64,000 bases of DNA from Nocardia fluminea (GCF_002846365.1 NZ_PJMW01000002.1:4278001-4342000); one strand, 5' to 3'. Counted from the stretch's first letter, positions 24,431 to 34,539 are shown. Notes: generated by a model from the sequence alone, not told the origin. Made by a program: numbers and translations.

Positions 24431-26157
24431 ACGCGCGCGCAGGGAGCCTCCGTCGCCGAGACAAGCCCGTGAAAACCGAGATCGTCGAGGGCATCAGGAT
24501 CCTGACCACCCTCCATCGTGGTCAGGTCGAGATGACGGCCCTGACCAGGGGTGGCCTGCGCGGTTGGCGGGCACGAATGATGCTCTCGAGCGACGACCAT
24601 CGCCGCGCGACCGCAGCGCGCCGCCGCGACGGCACCGCCGGTGACGGGTTCGACCTCACCGCCCCGGCGTTCACCGACCGCGGCTATGCCGGTGCGGGCG
24701 GTGGCCGGGCGTCGGTGGTGCCGCGCACCCCGGAGTGGCGTGCGACGACCGTGCAGGTGGCTGGGTTGTGGCCGTTCTGCGTCGGTGCGAGCGCCCCGAC
24801 AGCGGGTGTGCCGGTCGGTAGCCACTACATCACCGGCGCCCCGGTGCATTTCGACCCGATGTCGTGGTTCCTGCGGGGGTTCATCACGGCACCGATCGCG
24901 TTCGTGTTGGCGCTCAACGGCTTCGGCAAGTCCTCGTTGATCCGACGCATCGTCGCGGGTGCGGTCGCGGCGGGGGAGACCGTGCTGTGCATGGGCGATA
25001 CCAAAGGCGAATACCGCGACTTGGTCGAGCGCTTGGGTGGGCAGGTCGTCGATGTGGGCTACGGCCACGGGACCATCAACCCCCTCGATGTCGGCGCCCT
25101 GGGCGCCACCATCGACCGGCTCCCCGATGCCGATCAGCGCCGCCAGGTTATGGCGCGGGTCGAAGCGGGCCAGATCAACATCGTCGCCGGGCTGATCGAA
25201 CTCGTGCGCGGCGCCCGGGTCGAAGACTACGAGGAAGTCCTACTCGCGGCCGGTCTGCGCGAGCTCTACGGCCCGGCAGGTGGTTTCACCCACCAGGACC
25301 CGCCATTGCTGGAGAACCTGCTCGCGGTGATCTCCGCCGGTGGTGAGCGGTTGCGAGTGTTCGCTGAAGAAGACGACGAAATCTCCTACCGCGCCGCGAC
25401 GAAAACTCTTCGCCGGTCGATGCGCGCCCTGGTCGAAGGACCGTTCGGGGCGATCTTCAACGGACCCACCTCAACCCGGTTGGATCTGTCGAGTCCCGCG
25501 ATCTGCATCGACATCTCCCGTATCCCCGAAGGCGACACCAAACTGCTGGCAGCGGTCTTGATGACGTGCTGGTCGGACGGGTTCGGCGCGGTCGCCGCCG
25601 CCCACGCCCTCGCCGACGCGGGCCTGGCCCCGGCACGGACGTTCGAAGTCGTGATGGACGAGATCTGGCGCGTGCTCGGAGTCGGTGAATTCATGGTCGA
25701 CCGCGTCGACGCGCTGACCCGACTCAACCGGCCCTTGGCCACCGGGCTGATCATGTGTTCCCACACCATCAAAGACCTCGCAGCCTTCGACTCCCCAGCC
25801 GCACAAGCGAAAGCGCTCGGGTTCTTCGAACGCGCCCGCGCGAAGATCATCGGCCCGGTCGGGCCCGAAGAAGCCAACCGCATCGCCGCGGTGGCCGGGA
25901 TGACCGACACCGAGAAATTGTTGGTCACCTCCTGGGCGGCGCCGCGCCCACCCAGCGACGACGACCTCGATACCTCCCGACGTGAAATACCGCCGGGCAC
26001 AGGGTGTTACCTGCTCAAGACCGGTGAAGCCGAAGAGCCCGGCATTCCGTTCCGGATGGTGTTCACCCCCACCGAACGCGACTCCGATATCCACAACACC
26101 AACCGCCGCTTCGACAACCTCGGCCAAACATCCGGTGGGTCGGTGAATCAGCGATGA
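24427..26157 (+). CDS. VirB4-like T4SS ATPase (C-terminal motor half)
   Basis: 576 residues. Walker A is NGFGKSS at about 164-170 with Ala-Leu before it instead of the usual leading Gly. The MGDTKGEYRDL strand follows at about 195, Walker B is VVMDEIWRV near 409, and the sensor region is GLIMCSHTIKDLA about 440. It powers pilus or channel assembly from the inner face of the membrane. It pairs with the SCO6880-type gene upstream. Confidence 0.9.
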   Translation: MNARAGSLRRRDKPVKTEIVEGIRILTTLHRGQVEMTALTRGGLRGWRARMMLSSDDHRRATAARRRDGTAGDGFDLTAPAFTDRGYAGAGGGRASVVPRTPEWRATTVQVAGLWPFCVGASAPTAGVPVGSHYITGAPVHFDPMSWFLRGFITAPIAFVLALNGFGKSSLIRRIVAGAVAAGETVLCMGDTKGEYRDLVERLGGQVVDVGYGHGTINPLDVGALGATIDRLPDADQRRQVMARVEAGQINIVAGLIELVRGARVEDYEEVLLAAGLRELYGPAGGFTHQDPPLLENLLAVISAGGERLRVFAEEDDEISYRAATKTLRRSMRALVEGPFGAIFNGPTSTRLDLSSPAICIDISRIPEGDTKLLAAVLMTCWSDGFGAVAAAHALADAGLAPARTFEVVMDEIWRVLGVGEFMVDRVDALTRLNRPLATGLIMCSHTIKDLAAFDSPAAQAKALGFFERARAKIIGPVGPEEANRIAAVAGMTDTEKLLVTSWAAPRPPSDDDLDTSRREIPPGTGCYLLKTGEAEEPGIPFRMVFTPTERDSDIHNTNRRFDNLGQTSGGSVNQR

Positions 26158-26243
26158 GCACCGTCGAACCCGGTCGTCAGCGCAACCACATCCCGAGCTC
26201 GCACACCCACGAGACCCGCAGTCACCCGGTGGTGTCGCGATGA
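26154..26243 (+). CDS. 29-codon coupling ORF between VirB4 and VirB1-like genes
   Basis: ATG at 26154 overlaps the VirB4 stop (ATGA) and its own TGA at 26241-26243 overlaps the ATG of the VirB1-like gene in the same ATGA manner. The product is polar, with four His and no recognisable domain. Double overlap suggests real translation as a coupling bridge, but a peptide function is unproven. Confidence 0.35.
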   Translation: MSTVEPGRQRNHIPSSHTHETRSHPVVSR

Positions 26244-27890
26244 GTAGTGCCGCTCGGGCAACGGTCGCGGTCGTGGGCGCGGTCCTGATGCTGCTTGGAC
26301 TGGTGCTCTTCGCGGGCGTTGTCGAGGAGGAGGGCTGCGCGCCGTCAGCGGTGCCGAGCGGGGCGGCCTCGGCGACCGGTGACGCGAGGACGATGCCGAT
26401 GGCCGAGGGCAGCTACACCCTGACCTCGGGATTCGGAATGCGTTGGGGCACAAACCATCAGGGCCAAGACTTCGCCGCCGTGTCCAAGACTCCCATCTAC
26501 GCGGTCGCCGACGGACTCGTCGTGCGGGTGGGCGCTGCCAGCGGGTTCGGGATCTGGGTGGTCATCGACCACAACATCGACGGCGAAACCGTGTCCTCGG
26601 TCTACGGGCACATGTTCGCCGACGACGTCCGTGTCGAACAAGGCCAGAACGTGCGTATCGGTCAACTGATCGCGGGGGTCGGCTACAACGGCCACACCGT
26701 CCCGGCAGGCCCAGACGGGGCGCACCTTCACCTCGAAATCTGGACCGGCGGAGGCCGATTCGGCGGCGGCACCGCCATCGACCCGATGCCCTGGCTACAG
26801 AGTGGGTCGGCGACGACCAGCTCGGTCGGATCGAGCGAGACCGCGCCGTCGATGACGCCCACCCCGAGCGTGAACACGGTGATCGAGGCAGGTACGGCGG
26901 CAGGGGCCGAGTTGGCCCCGATGCCCGCGGCGATCGGGTCCGAGCGTGGTTTGCAGGTCGACACGATCCGTGTGGCGCGCAAGATCGTTCAGCGTTTTGC
27001 GCAGGTGCGCGAGATCGGTGGGCAGCGTGAGGATTCGCTGCCGGACCACCCGAGCGGTCGTGCGATCGACATCATGGTCCCTGATTCGACATCGGGGGAG
27101 GGCAAAGCTCTCGGTGACCGGATCGCCGACTTCGTTCTCACCAATGCGTCCGCGCTGCGGATCGACTACCTGATCTGGCGCCAGACCTACCGCTCGGCCA
27201 GTGGTGATTCCAACGTGATGGAAGACCGGGGCGGGGCCACCGCCAACCATATGGACCACGTCCACGTCACCACTCTGGGCGGGGGATACCCGGACGGCAC
27301 ACCGATCGGCCCGGTCGCTACCAGCCCAGCCGACGCCCCGACCTCCACGGTATGCGGCCCAAGTGCCGGTGACACCGACCTGGCACCCGGCACGGTCCCG
27401 GCTGAGCTGGCGGTGTGGTATCGGCTGGGTGGCACCGTGTGTCCGCAGGTCGGTGCGCCGCTGTTGGCTGCTCAGGGCAAACAAGAATCCGGTTTTCAGC
27501 GCGGTTTGACCTCTTCGGCCGGTGCGCAAGGTCTGGCGCAGTTTCTCCCCGGCACGGCGACCGCTCTCGCCTCGGACGGCCAACCGTATGTGATCGACGC
27601 CGACGGTAATGGTGTCGCGTCGGTGTGGGACGACGGCGACGCGATCATCGGCCAGGCCCGCTATCTGTGCGACATCGCCGACCACGTCGATACCTGGATC
27701 GAGCAGAGCAAGGTCGTGGCCCCCCAACGGTGCTGTGGAGCTCTATCTCGCCGGCTACAACGCCGGCGAATACGCCGTGCTGCGGTCGGGCGGATTTCCC
27801 ACGGGTTCACCGGATTACGAAGTTCAGACCCGCCCGTATGTGGCCAGCATTCTCGCGATGGCCACCCAGATGTCGACGACGATGAGCTGA
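26240..27890 (+). CDS. VirB1-like peptidoglycan hydrolase (M23 plus lytic transglycosylase), frameshifted
   Basis: A membrane helix at residues ~6-28 leads to an M23 endopeptidase domain (HQGQDFAA at about 74; YGHMFADD; HLHLEIW), a middle domain with HPSGRAIDIMVPD and HMDHVHV that resembles phage-type D,D-peptidase motifs, and a C-terminal transglycosylase with AQGKQESGF and GLAQFLPGTA. After C-run 27720-27725 the frame breaks: the expected ending (NGAVELYLAGYNAGEYAVL, to TGA 27888) is in the next frame. One C fewer restores the gene. Wall-cutting enzymes of this type open peptidoglycan for the T4SS. Confidence 0.75.
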
Positions 27891-27897
27891 GGACACC

Positions 27898-28461
27898 ATG
27901 GTGAACCGTCTACCTCTGTGGGCTGTGCCCCTCGGTATCGCGGCAGTCCTGATCGTTCTCGCCACGGTGCTGGTGGTCGGCGCGCAGGACAGCGCGCCCA
28001 TGCCCGGTTCGCACACACCGGGTACCGCCCACGTGGAGGGGCCGGATCCCGTGGCTGCCGACGCCCGGACCGTCACCCACATGGGTTTGGCGGCCATGTT
28101 CTCCTGGCAACCACGCACCGACCCCGGCCCCGGCACCGGATTGACCCGCGCCGCACCATGGCTGACCGGCGAACTGGCTGCCGCAGCGAACAGCGGTGTC
28201 GCGAGCGGATTGGCACCGCTGCCGGAATGGGCGCGATGGCGCGACAGCAACGACATCGTTACCGCCTTGGTCGACGCCGAGCAGACGAAAACCGACATCG
28301 CCGGGGCGACGGTCGCGGCGTCGGTGACTCAGCAGGTACTCCACCGGGACGGCTCCACCACCCTCTACCGGCGGATGCACGTCACCGCCACGGTGACAGA
28401 GACGTCGCAGGGGTGGCGGATGTCGAGCTATCGCATCAACTCGGTGACCGGCCATGGCTGA
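27898..28461 (+). CDS. Single-helix VirB8/NTF2-like transfer protein
   Basis: 187 residues: an N-terminal membrane helix (AVPLGIAAVLIVLATVLVVG), then a small extracytoplasmic domain of about 120 residues ending in strands (TTLYRRMHVTATVTET, WRMSSYRINSV). The topology repeats that of the operon's first gene. It follows the VirB1-like gene by seven bases and is overlapped by the next gene by eight. Confidence 0.6.
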   Translation: MVNRLPLWAVPLGIAAVLIVLATVLVVGAQDSAPMPGSHTPGTAHVEGPDPVAADARTVTHMGLAAMFSWQPRTDPGPGTGLTRAAPWLTGELAAAANSGVASGLAPLPEWARWRDSNDIVTALVDAEQTKTDIAGATVAASVTQQVLHRDGSTTLYRRMHVTATVTETSQGWRMSSYRINSVTGHG

Positions 28462-29368
28462 CACCACCCAACCACTCGAGCCCGCCAGCCCGGTGCTGGC
28501 CGCGTCGCCGGAGAACAACCCCGGCAGGACACCTTCGATGCTCGTGCATCGGCGGATGGCGGCGGCGATCCAGAACGTCACTGTCGATCTGATGCTGCTG
28601 GCGCGGGAACCACACAGCCGCATCCAGACGTTCCGGGATCTCTCGATCGCTGGGCGGGTCCTCCACGAACAGGCTGCGGCGATCGGGGTGCCCGTCAACT
28701 GGATCGACTATGCACGCCAAGCTGGTCAGGAAGGTCGAAACGCGACCGGGACCTCCTCGTTTCCTCCTCGCCGTCCGGTCTCGCGGTCGCTGTTGATCGC
28801 TCAGCTACACCACCAGGCCGACACACTGTGGACCCTGGCCGCAGTGGGCCCGGTCCGCCGCGACCGCGGCCAGGTGAGCGCACCGGCAGCGCAGAAGCTG
28901 GGTGAGCATCTGCGGTTGCAGTGGTTGCGGGTGGCGATGGTCGCCACCGCCATCAATCTCACCGAAGCCGAAACCCGTGGCTGGTGGGCCACCGATCCGA
29001 CCCACTGGCACTCCCGCCAGGCCCAGATTCGGCAACAGTCGGTACCCGATCAGGGGCGTCAATGGCGTGCGCTCACCCACTTTGCGAGCGTGCGTGAAGC
29101 ACGGGTCCGGGTCGCGGCGATGCGCATGGTCGGCATCGACCTCACAGCCAGTTCCCCACATCAACTACCGCCTGCCCCGCACCTGCTCGCGGCAACCGCC
29201 GAGAACGCTTGGCACACAGCATCTCTGGAATCCGAAGGCGGGGCACGCATCGAGGCCGCGATCGCCGCGACCGGTATCGACGACGCCCACGGCATCGCCG
29301 GTAGCGACACCCACGACCTGCCACCCCCGACCAGGTCAGCGCAACTGCACGCCGAACCAGATTTCTGA
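28454..29368 (+). CDS. Transfer-operon paralogue family, member 1
   Basis: 304 residues, helical and soluble, no signal. It carries the family signature VPVNWIDYARQAGQEGRN at about residues 78-95, preceded by a RMAAAIQN helix, and a tail with GGARIEAAIAATG followed by an acidic/proline stretch ending AEPDF. Five further genes (31605, 32555, 33496, 38680, 39537) share this layout. I do not recognise a published family. The repeat of the layout in one conjugation operon suggests related but distinct jobs, such as relaxosome accessory factors, T4SS cargo or partner-specific adaptors. Confidence 0.65.
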   Translation: MADTTQPLEPASPVLAASPENNPGRTPSMLVHRRMAAAIQNVTVDLMLLAREPHSRIQTFRDLSIAGRVLHEQAAAIGVPVNWIDYARQAGQEGRNATGTSSFPPRRPVSRSLLIAQLHHQADTLWTLAAVGPVRRDRGQVSAPAAQKLGEHLRLQWLRVAMVATAINLTEAETRGWWATDPTHWHSRQAQIRQQSVPDQGRQWRALTHFASVREARVRVAAMRMVGIDLTASSPHQLPPAPHLLAATAENAWHTASLESEGGARIEAAIAATGIDDAHGIAGSDTHDLPPPTRSAQLHAEPDF

Positions 29369-29394
29369 CCCCCAAGTATCTCGAGGAGAATCCC

Positions 29395-30051
29395 ATGACA
29401 ACCCACCCCGCCACCTCGAAAGACCCGTCGCCCCCGACCACACCCGAAGACATGGTCCGCGACCGGTTGACCGACTTGTGGACCTTTGCGACTACGGAGG
29501 AATTCGACAGCCTCGCCACCGAATACGGCTTCACGACCGAAGAAATGTCGCTGCGCTACGTCGCGGCGTTGTTGGATGTCGCGGGTATCGACTACCAGGG
29601 TCTGCGACAGACCGAAATCCTGTGGGCAAACTCAGGTGCCAACCTCGTGCGCAAGGCCGCGACGGGCCCGGCACTGACAGTGTGGTCGGCGGCGACGCTG
29701 CAGGCGTTCACCGTCTGTGCCGCCTCCGGTCGCATGATCTGGCACGAACCTTTCGGCACCGCCATGGTCGATGGTGTCGACGCGGCGACGGTGTCGGCAG
29801 AGAAGGCGATCGAGCTGTCCGCACACGCTTTGCGTGAGTGGGGCGCCGAAGCCGGTGTCTTGCGGTTGAACCTGGCCCGCAGTCGCGGCCTGGATTTCGA
29901 ACGGCTGCGCCGCATCGCCGCCACCGAGGGCCTAGTCCTCGATCTCGCGACCGTCGCGGTCCGCAACCCGGCCGCCGAACAATGCATCGCGCCCGAACGG
30001 GTCGTCTGGCGGACGGTCGACCTGCAAGAGCTCTGGCAGAGCGCGTCATGA
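29395..30051 (+). CDS. Conserved-type soluble protein of the transfer operon, function unknown
   Basis: 218 residues, soluble, helical. The middle has a WSAATLQAFTVCAASGRMIW helix and a C-terminal half rich in Arg/Leu (LRLNLARSRGLDFERLRR). A GAGGAGAAT site precedes the ATG at 29395 and the stop overlaps the next ATG. No domain recognised. Confidence 0.55.
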   Translation: MTTHPATSKDPSPPTTPEDMVRDRLTDLWTFATTEEFDSLATEYGFTTEEMSLRYVAALLDVAGIDYQGLRQTEILWANSGANLVRKAATGPALTVWSAATLQAFTVCAASGRMIWHEPFGTAMVDGVDAATVSAEKAIELSAHALREWGAEAGVLRLNLARSRGLDFERLRRIAATEGLVLDLATVAVRNPAAEQCIAPERVVWRTVDLQELWQSAS

Positions 30052-30581
30052 AACCCGCTCTGTTCGCGACCACCGCGGCAGTGGTCTTGGCGGCCACGGC
30101 AGCGAGTGGGTGCTCGACCGCGGATGCGCCGGTAGTCGAACCGATCTGCAGCGCGGAGGCTTTCCCGCCACCACACACCGAGGTCTGGCCCTGCTCGGCA
30201 TCGGATGTTCTGCGGGCCGCGGTGACCACCTTATATCAACTGGACCCGGTGGTCGGGCTGGATGCGCGGTCGATGTTCGAGGCTGCGCGATCGCTGATGC
30301 GGGCCGCATACTCGACCGACACTCGCGTGGGGGCATCGCACTGGTCGCCGATCACCGTCGACTTGTGGCAGGACTGGGTCGAGCACCACGTGCCGTTGCG
30401 GACCGAGGTTCGTCTTACCGATGACGAGCATCCGCCTGATACCGCGACCTCGTCGAGCCGGGTCCTGTCGGTCACCCTGACCCCGGCCGAACGGACACCG
30501 ATCGTCTTTGCGGTGTACGCGAGATCGACGCGCCAAGGCTCGCAACGCCCATGGCTGCTCGCCGAAATGCAGGTGCTGTGA
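30048..30581 (+). CDS. Transfer-operon lipoprotein
   Basis: 177 residues. A short signal peptide ends in the lipobox AASGC (Cys ~22). The mature part contains two further Cys (EPICSAEAF, VWPCSAS) and a helical segment with SMFEAARSLMRAAYS, then WQDWVEHH and strands. Overlaps both neighbours by a few bases. Probably an anchored mating-channel or surface component; no family recognised. Confidence 0.55.
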   Translation: MKPALFATTAAVVLAATAASGCSTADAPVVEPICSAEAFPPPHTEVWPCSASDVLRAAVTTLYQLDPVVGLDARSMFEAARSLMRAAYSTDTRVGASHWSPITVDLWQDWVEHHVPLRTEVRLTDDEHPPDTATSSSRVLSVTLTPAERTPIVFAVYARSTRQGSQRPWLLAEMQVL

Positions 30582-31603
30582 TGAGCGGGGATCCGGTCGA
30601 AGAAGGTGGCCAAGCGGTCCGCCAAGGATTCCTGCAGGCGTTACAGACCGCCCACACCACCAACGCGCTGTTCCGCAGCAGGGGCGGGGAATCGCGCTCA
30701 CGCGCGGAATCCGAGCAGCGATCCGCGATCGAAGCGGCCAAGAACCAGCGTTCGTGGATCGAGCACCAGGCCAGGCTCGGAAATCTGGGGTCGGAGCAAG
30801 CGCTGAGCATGGCCAAGATCGACGAGGTCCGCGCACGCATCACCAACGCAGCACAGATGACCGAGGTCGATGTCAGGCACAAGGAAGGCCAAATCACCCG
30901 CGCCGAAACAGATCTCGCACGACGCGAACAAGATGGTGCGCTCTCCCGAAGACAGAGCAAGAAGCTACATACCGAACGCATCGCCGGCTACACCAACCGC
31001 GAAACCCGCGACGTCGAGCTGCACAAACTCGACGTCGAGCTCAAAGAACTGATGATCGAGATCCGCCGCCGTGCCGCGGGATTCACCGACACCTTGCACC
31101 ACTCGGATGAACGAACCGGTGCAGGACAGGCAGCGGCGGCCCAGTTCGCCGCCGCAGACGCCACGCGCGACCTTTCCCCGGACGCCGAAGCCGCGGCCCA
31201 AGCCTACGAAGAACGGTTCATCGACGACACCGGCCTGGACCACGAAGGCTTCTTCTCCGACAACGGTGCGGATCTGTCCGATCGCGGGCCTGAAGGCTTA
31301 GGTGACATGGCCGGGCTTGCTGCGGATCTCACGATCACCGCGCACTTGAACGACGAATTCAACTACCTCGCAGACCATCTCGACCACACCGCCGACCCGG
31401 CCGCTGACCCGATCTTCGACGCGGAGATCGTCGAGGCCGGTGAATGGATCGAGGCTGCCGTGTCGGCGACAGCGGTCCACGACATCGACCACACCGCCCC
31501 CGACCCTGACTTGACCAGCGGGGGAACAGACCCCTCGCCCGCTCGCACCACGGGCAAGGAAATCGAAGTATGGCGCGATCCCGATGCGGGACGGGGCCGG
31601 TGA
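30581..31603 (+). CDS. Coiled-coil protein of the transfer operon with shared C-terminal tail
   Basis: 340 residues. The first half (about 25-165) is charged and heptad-like (RSRAESEQRSAIEAAK, ELHKLDVELKELMIEI), strongly suggesting coiled coil. The second half is acidic, with AGEWIEAAVSATAV, a version of the tail motif found in the paralogue family, and an end in WRDPDAGRGR. ATG 30581 overlaps the lipoprotein stop. A cytosolic scaffold is a reasonable inference. Confidence 0.6.
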   Translation: MSGDPVEEGGQAVRQGFLQALQTAHTTNALFRSRGGESRSRAESEQRSAIEAAKNQRSWIEHQARLGNLGSEQALSMAKIDEVRARITNAAQMTEVDVRHKEGQITRAETDLARREQDGALSRRQSKKLHTERIAGYTNRETRDVELHKLDVELKELMIEIRRRAAGFTDTLHHSDERTGAGQAAAAQFAAADATRDLSPDAEAAAQAYEERFIDDTGLDHEGFFSDNGADLSDRGPEGLGDMAGLAADLTITAHLNDEFNYLADHLDHTADPAADPIFDAEIVEAGEWIEAAVSATAVHDIDHTAPDPDLTSGGTDPSPARTTGKEIEVWRDPDAGRGR

Positions 31604-31604
31604 G

Positions 31605-32474
31605 ATGTTCGACCCGAACCCGGTCCAGGCCAAGCTACTCAAGGCCGTGCAGAACCTGGCCAGCGACAACCAGCGCCTGATCGACCAATCCCGCACCGGG
31701 GACAACCAGCAACTGTCGCCGATGGCGCTGGCTCATCTCGATATCGGGCGCCGCACCCGGGAAAACCTGGAAGCGATCGCGACCGCGGTCGGGGTGCCGA
31801 AATCGGTGATCGACTACACCCGCGCCTCCGGTGAACGCGGACACCGCTGGCAACCCGGCCAGCCTCTGCTGAGTACCGAAGCTATCGACCGCGACACCCT
31901 GCTTCGCGGACACCTGCGGGCAGTCGCGCAACTACAGATGATGGCCGGGGTCGGGGCCGCGTTCTCCCGACAGGGAACCCTGCCGCGCGAGGGATTCGCC
32001 GCGTTCCGGCGGGTGATGGGTCTGAACTGGCAACGCGTCGGCGCCGTCGGGCACGCCCTGGGCCTGACCACTGCTGAACAACAACACGCGTGGCAACCCA
32101 CCCACAGCCCGTGGACCGACCACGTCGCCCGAAGCATGGAAGCGCTGGACCGGACAGCGTTGATGACGCGGTGGCGGGCCGTCGTCGAGACCAACTTCGC
32201 CACGGTGTCGATGCCGGTGATGGTGCTCCAGGCCGCGGGAATCACCCCCGACGACATCACCCGCCAACTCCCCGTCCTGCCCGACCGGATGGTCGAGCTC
32301 GCCGCAGCCGCCCTCGAACCCGAGCCCGCGACGCGCGGCATGGGCGGGGCTGGCATCGCCGCCGCGATCGAGGCCACCGCCGCCGATTCCCAGACCGAAT
32401 CCGAGCCCACCGATCACCTGCCTGCGTCGCACCCGGATCGATACCGCGGGCCCGACATGGGTCCAGGGCCGTGA
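31605..32474 (+). CDS. Transfer-operon paralogue family, member 2
   Basis: 289 residues. KLLKAVQNLASDNQRL near the start, signature VPKSVIDYTRASGERGHRW at about 65-83, then helices and a tail GAGIAAAIEATAADS with a polar end MGPGP. It follows the coiled-coil gene by one base. It is closest in sequence to member 5 (38680), sharing LLKAVQN/VLKALQN and a central AIDRDTLL/PIDRDALV segment. Confidence 0.65.
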   Translation: MFDPNPVQAKLLKAVQNLASDNQRLIDQSRTGDNQQLSPMALAHLDIGRRTRENLEAIATAVGVPKSVIDYTRASGERGHRWQPGQPLLSTEAIDRDTLLRGHLRAVAQLQMMAGVGAAFSRQGTLPREGFAAFRRVMGLNWQRVGAVGHALGLTTAEQQHAWQPTHSPWTDHVARSMEALDRTALMTRWRAVVETNFATVSMPVMVLQAAGITPDDITRQLPVLPDRMVELAAAALEPEPATRGMGGAGIAAAIEATAADSQTESEPTDHLPASHPDRYRGPDMGPGP

Positions 32475-32554
32475 CCAATCGGATGTCACTGCTATCGCCC
32501 GTCACAGCCCGCCATCACAGAAAGTCCAGTGATTCAACAGGATTGGAGAAACCG

Positions 32555-33496
32555 GTGAGTCATCCGCTCTCAGGTGCCGAGGAGCTGCCGTCGTGGCAGC
32601 TTCGGCTGCTCGAACGAATTCAGAACTCGAGCTATGAGCACTACCGCACGCTGTTTCACGGTTACCCGCAATACTCGACCGCCGCCAGTGGCCCGAGCAT
32701 CCAGCTCGAGAACTGGCGGACCAACCTGCGGGCACTTGAAGCCGAGCGCGGTGAGATCGAGCTCCACGCCCACGGACTCGACATCCCGCAACGGATGATC
32801 GACTACGCCACCGAGACCGGTGCCCGGGGAGCACGCTGGGGCGATACCCCGGAAACCGCGCTGTTGCCGATGTCCCCGCCCGGGGCGAGCACCACGCGCC
32901 TGCACCTGCTCGACCAGATCGCCGATGATGTGTGGCGCCTGGAGCACTCGGCACTGGTTCGCGCGGAGTACCTGCATCGCGTTCACACCGGTGGGTTGGC
33001 CGACAACGAACCGGGAGAACGCCAACTCCACGACAATATGGCCGCGCTGTGGCGCCATGCCGCCGGCACCGCGGCGCTGATCGACCTCGACCCGGGCGAA
33101 GCCCACCAGCTGTGGGGCCGTGGCCGCGACTCGTGGCAGCAGTTGGCGGAGCTGACCGCGGCCTCCTACACCGATGCCGAACTGCAGCAACGGTTCGCTG
33201 AAATGTCGTGGAAAGGTGTCGAAGCCGAGGCCTCGCGCGCCTTCGACAACCTCGCGACCAGTACCTCCACTGATCTCGGTCCGCCGACACCGTGGGAGTT
33301 CGCCGAGCGTGCCGAACAGGGGCTAGCCGCAGCCAGCTTCGCCGACGAACAGGGCCCGCGCCCCGGCCACGGCATCGGCACGGCAGTCGAAGCCACCGGA
33401 ACGGGGGTCGGTGGCGTATGGGAGATCGACCCGGATCTGCAACCTCACCCGCCTGACCGAGGGCCCGGACCTGGCCTGGATCAGGGGGTGTGGTGA
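32555..33496 (+). CDS. Transfer-operon paralogue family, member 3
   Basis: 313 residues from the GTG at 32555, which has GGATTGGAGAAA upstream; a GTG at 32471 overlapping the previous stop is an alternative giving 28 more residues. RLLERIQNSS near the start, signature IPQRMIDYATETGARGARW at about 79-97, a central DPGEAHQLWGRGRDSW, then tail GHGIGTAVEATG and an end in DQGVW. Its stop overlaps the next ATG by one base. Confidence 0.65.
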   Translation: MSHPLSGAEELPSWQLRLLERIQNSSYEHYRTLFHGYPQYSTAASGPSIQLENWRTNLRALEAERGEIELHAHGLDIPQRMIDYATETGARGARWGDTPETALLPMSPPGASTTRLHLLDQIADDVWRLEHSALVRAEYLHRVHTGGLADNEPGERQLHDNMAALWRHAAGTAALIDLDPGEAHQLWGRGRDSWQQLAELTAASYTDAELQQRFAEMSWKGVEAEASRAFDNLATSTSTDLGPPTPWEFAERAEQGLAAASFADEQGPRPGHGIGTAVEATGTGVGGVWEIDPDLQPHPPDRGPGPGLDQGVW

Positions 33497-34452
33497 TGAC
33501 CAGCGCACACGAACCCTCCCTGAGTCAGCGCCACGGCGAGCTCCTGCGTCGGGTTCAGAACATGGCTGCCCAGCTGCGCGAGGTGACCGACGCCGGACCG
33601 GGCATGTTCGACGACGGCGTCTCCGCAGACAGCCAACTGGTGTGGACCGAGCGACTCGAAACGCTGCGCATCGAAAGCGAGCATGCCGAGTTCGAGGCGA
33701 TGCTGGAAGGTGTCGATCCGGGCTGGGTCCTCGATGCCCGCGAACTCGGCCAGCGCGGCGCGAACTCACCCTCGCCTCACGTGGTGCGCTCCCACCCCGC
33801 GCGTGCCAACGAAGCGCAGGAGTTCTACCTCGACATGCTCGAGGTAGACCTGTGGAATCTGGAACGCATGGCCAGCCTGGAAGCAGCACGGGTCAACCGG
33901 ATCGCTACTGGGCGATGGAGTTTCGACCACGACCCGATCGCGGTGGCCCAGTTCGCCGACAACATGGGTGCCCTGCACACCCGCGTCACCGTGCTCGCGG
34001 CCGCGGCGCAGTTGACACCGGCCGAAGGCGACAGTCTGTGGGGTTCGAGCGTGGAAGGGATCCGCCGCGTGCACGCGGTCACCTTCGCCGCCTACGACGA
34101 GCAAGCCCTGGCACAGGAGTGGAACGGCTACGCCCGCGCTGCCCCGGCGTTGGCGGTGCCACCGTATGTTCCGCGAGATCCCGAGACCGGAAAGCCCACC
34201 GAGACCGCCACGGTTGGCCCGCCGACACCGCGCCAGATGCTCGCCGACGCGACGAGTGCGTTGCGGGTCCAGTTCGTCGGCACCGCCATCCGCAACTCCG
34301 AATCAACCGATCTCGCCGCCGAGAGCACCGCGATCACCGCCGTGGTCGACGCGGCCCTGGGCGAGGACCGGGAGTGGACCTGGGAGCCCGACCACGATCC
34401 GGCGGCCGGGCGCGGCCGAGAGATCAGCACCGACCGCGGACCAGAACTGTAG
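33496..34452 (+). CDS. Transfer-operon paralogue family, member 4
   Basis: 318 residues. ELLRRVQNMAAQL near the start, diverged signature VDPGWVLDARELGQRGA at about 73-89, central LTPAEGDSLWGSSVEGI that parallels member 3, a PPTPRQMLADA segment, and tail STAITAVVDAALGED ending RGPEL. Members 3 and 4 are adjacent and most alike in the centre, suggesting a tandem duplication. Confidence 0.65.
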   Translation: MTSAHEPSLSQRHGELLRRVQNMAAQLREVTDAGPGMFDDGVSADSQLVWTERLETLRIESEHAEFEAMLEGVDPGWVLDARELGQRGANSPSPHVVRSHPARANEAQEFYLDMLEVDLWNLERMASLEAARVNRIATGRWSFDHDPIAVAQFADNMGALHTRVTVLAAAAQLTPAEGDSLWGSSVEGIRRVHAVTFAAYDEQALAQEWNGYARAAPALAVPPYVPRDPETGKPTETATVGPPTPRQMLADATSALRVQFVGTAIRNSESTDLAAESTAITAVVDAALGEDREWTWEPDHDPAAGRGREISTDRGPEL

Positions 34453-34539
34453 GGCCGCAACCGCAAATCTGTGCCTTGTCGGCGCATCGGCTAGGGGGAA
34501 CTGGACCGAAGCGACCGAACCTGAACCGCTGGGACCTCA

